Positions 5,304-5,400 of a stretch of 5,400 nt of DNA are shown piece after piece. The translations under genes and the position numbers were made by a program. The notes below the pieces were generated by a model. It did not search any database, was not told where the DNA came from, and worked only from the letters and a program-made list of their open reading frames with translations. This stretch comes from Burkholderiales bacterium (GTDB lineage: Bacteria; Pseudomonadota; Gammaproteobacteria; Burkholderiales; JAEUOS01), in the NCBI GenBank assembly GCA_947456845.1, contig CANGUJ010000300.1, positions 1-5,400 on the forward strand, in the 5' to 3' direction. Numbering within the stretch: the first letter of the stretch is position 1; each line of letters opens with the position of its first letter.

Positions 5304-5400
5304 ATGACATTCCAGCCTGTAGCCGACTTCCAGTGGTGGCGCCGCCTGGCGGCGCTGTGCGTGGCGCTGGCGCTGCAGGGCGTCGCAGGCGCGCAAGGCC
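5304..5400 (+). CDS. 5' end of a gene for a Sec-exported protein (runs off the right edge)
   Basis: Only the first 32 codons are present. They read as a Sec signal peptide: a polar n-region with WWRR (11-14), a hydrophobic core LAALCVALAL (15-24), and a cleavage-like VAGA|QG at 27-32. The mature protein is therefore periplasmic or outer-membrane, function unknown. The ATG at 5304 is the only start giving this signal. It lacks a clear Shine-Dalgarno sequence, but a 7-codon frame (ATG at 5284) stops at the TGA of 5305-5307, overlapping this ATG, so coupling is conceivable. The stop-free frame continues to the edge and the gene has the same direction as the membrane-protein gene, 101 nt downstream of it. 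Cys19 is not in a lipobox, so a lipoprotein is unlikely. Confidence 0.65.
   Translation, partial: MTFQPVADFQWWRRLAALCVALALQGVAGAQG

Overview
This 5.4-kb window is GC-rich (roughly two thirds G+C by eye). Its gene content suggests a betaproteobacterium of the order Burkholderiales (Bordetella/Achromobacter/Variovorax-like). The main clue is two genes for Bug/TctC-type periplasmic solute-binding proteins without any TctA/TctB membrane genes beside them, an orphan arrangement typical of that order. The organism assignment is an inference.

Layout. The left edge (1-216, minus) holds the start of a gene whose product begins with a clear twin-arginine (Tat) signal; its body lies outside the window. 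A 142-nt divergent spacer follows, with a perfect 10-bp inverted repeat covering the ribosome binding site of the Tat gene and a second dyad just upstream of the rightward gene. At 359-1105 (plus) is a DNA-binding regulator with an N-terminal Cro/C1-type helix-turn-helix and a long C-terminal part. It converges on a leftward block of three genes: a GST-superfamily protein (3681-2956), a second, unrelated-looking GST (2840-2220) and a Bug protein (2141-1161). A REP-like palindrome and a short tandem repeat lie between the two GST genes. Diverging from the first GST gene is a second Bug protein (3782-4753, plus), followed closely by a small membrane protein of unknown function (4801-5202). A spacer with two perfect palindromes then leads to the start of a gene for an exported protein (5304 to the window end, plus).

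How the genes may work together. The centre reads Bug / GST / GST / Bug. Bug proteins bind small, usually carboxylated, organic solutes in the periplasm; bacterial GST-fold enzymes use glutathione to conjugate, dehalogenate, isomerise or detoxify compounds. A link (uptake or sensing of an organic acid plus glutathione-dependent processing) is possible, but no catabolic enzyme or transporter membrane subunit is visible to support it. The three leftward genes could form one transcription unit, although the 115- and 78-nt gaps make separate promoters equally plausible. I see no CRISPR array, tRNA, rRNA, insertion sequence or obvious new defence system. The most noteworthy non-coding signals are the inverted repeat that hides the Tat gene's ribosome binding site and the palindrome pair before the right-edge gene.
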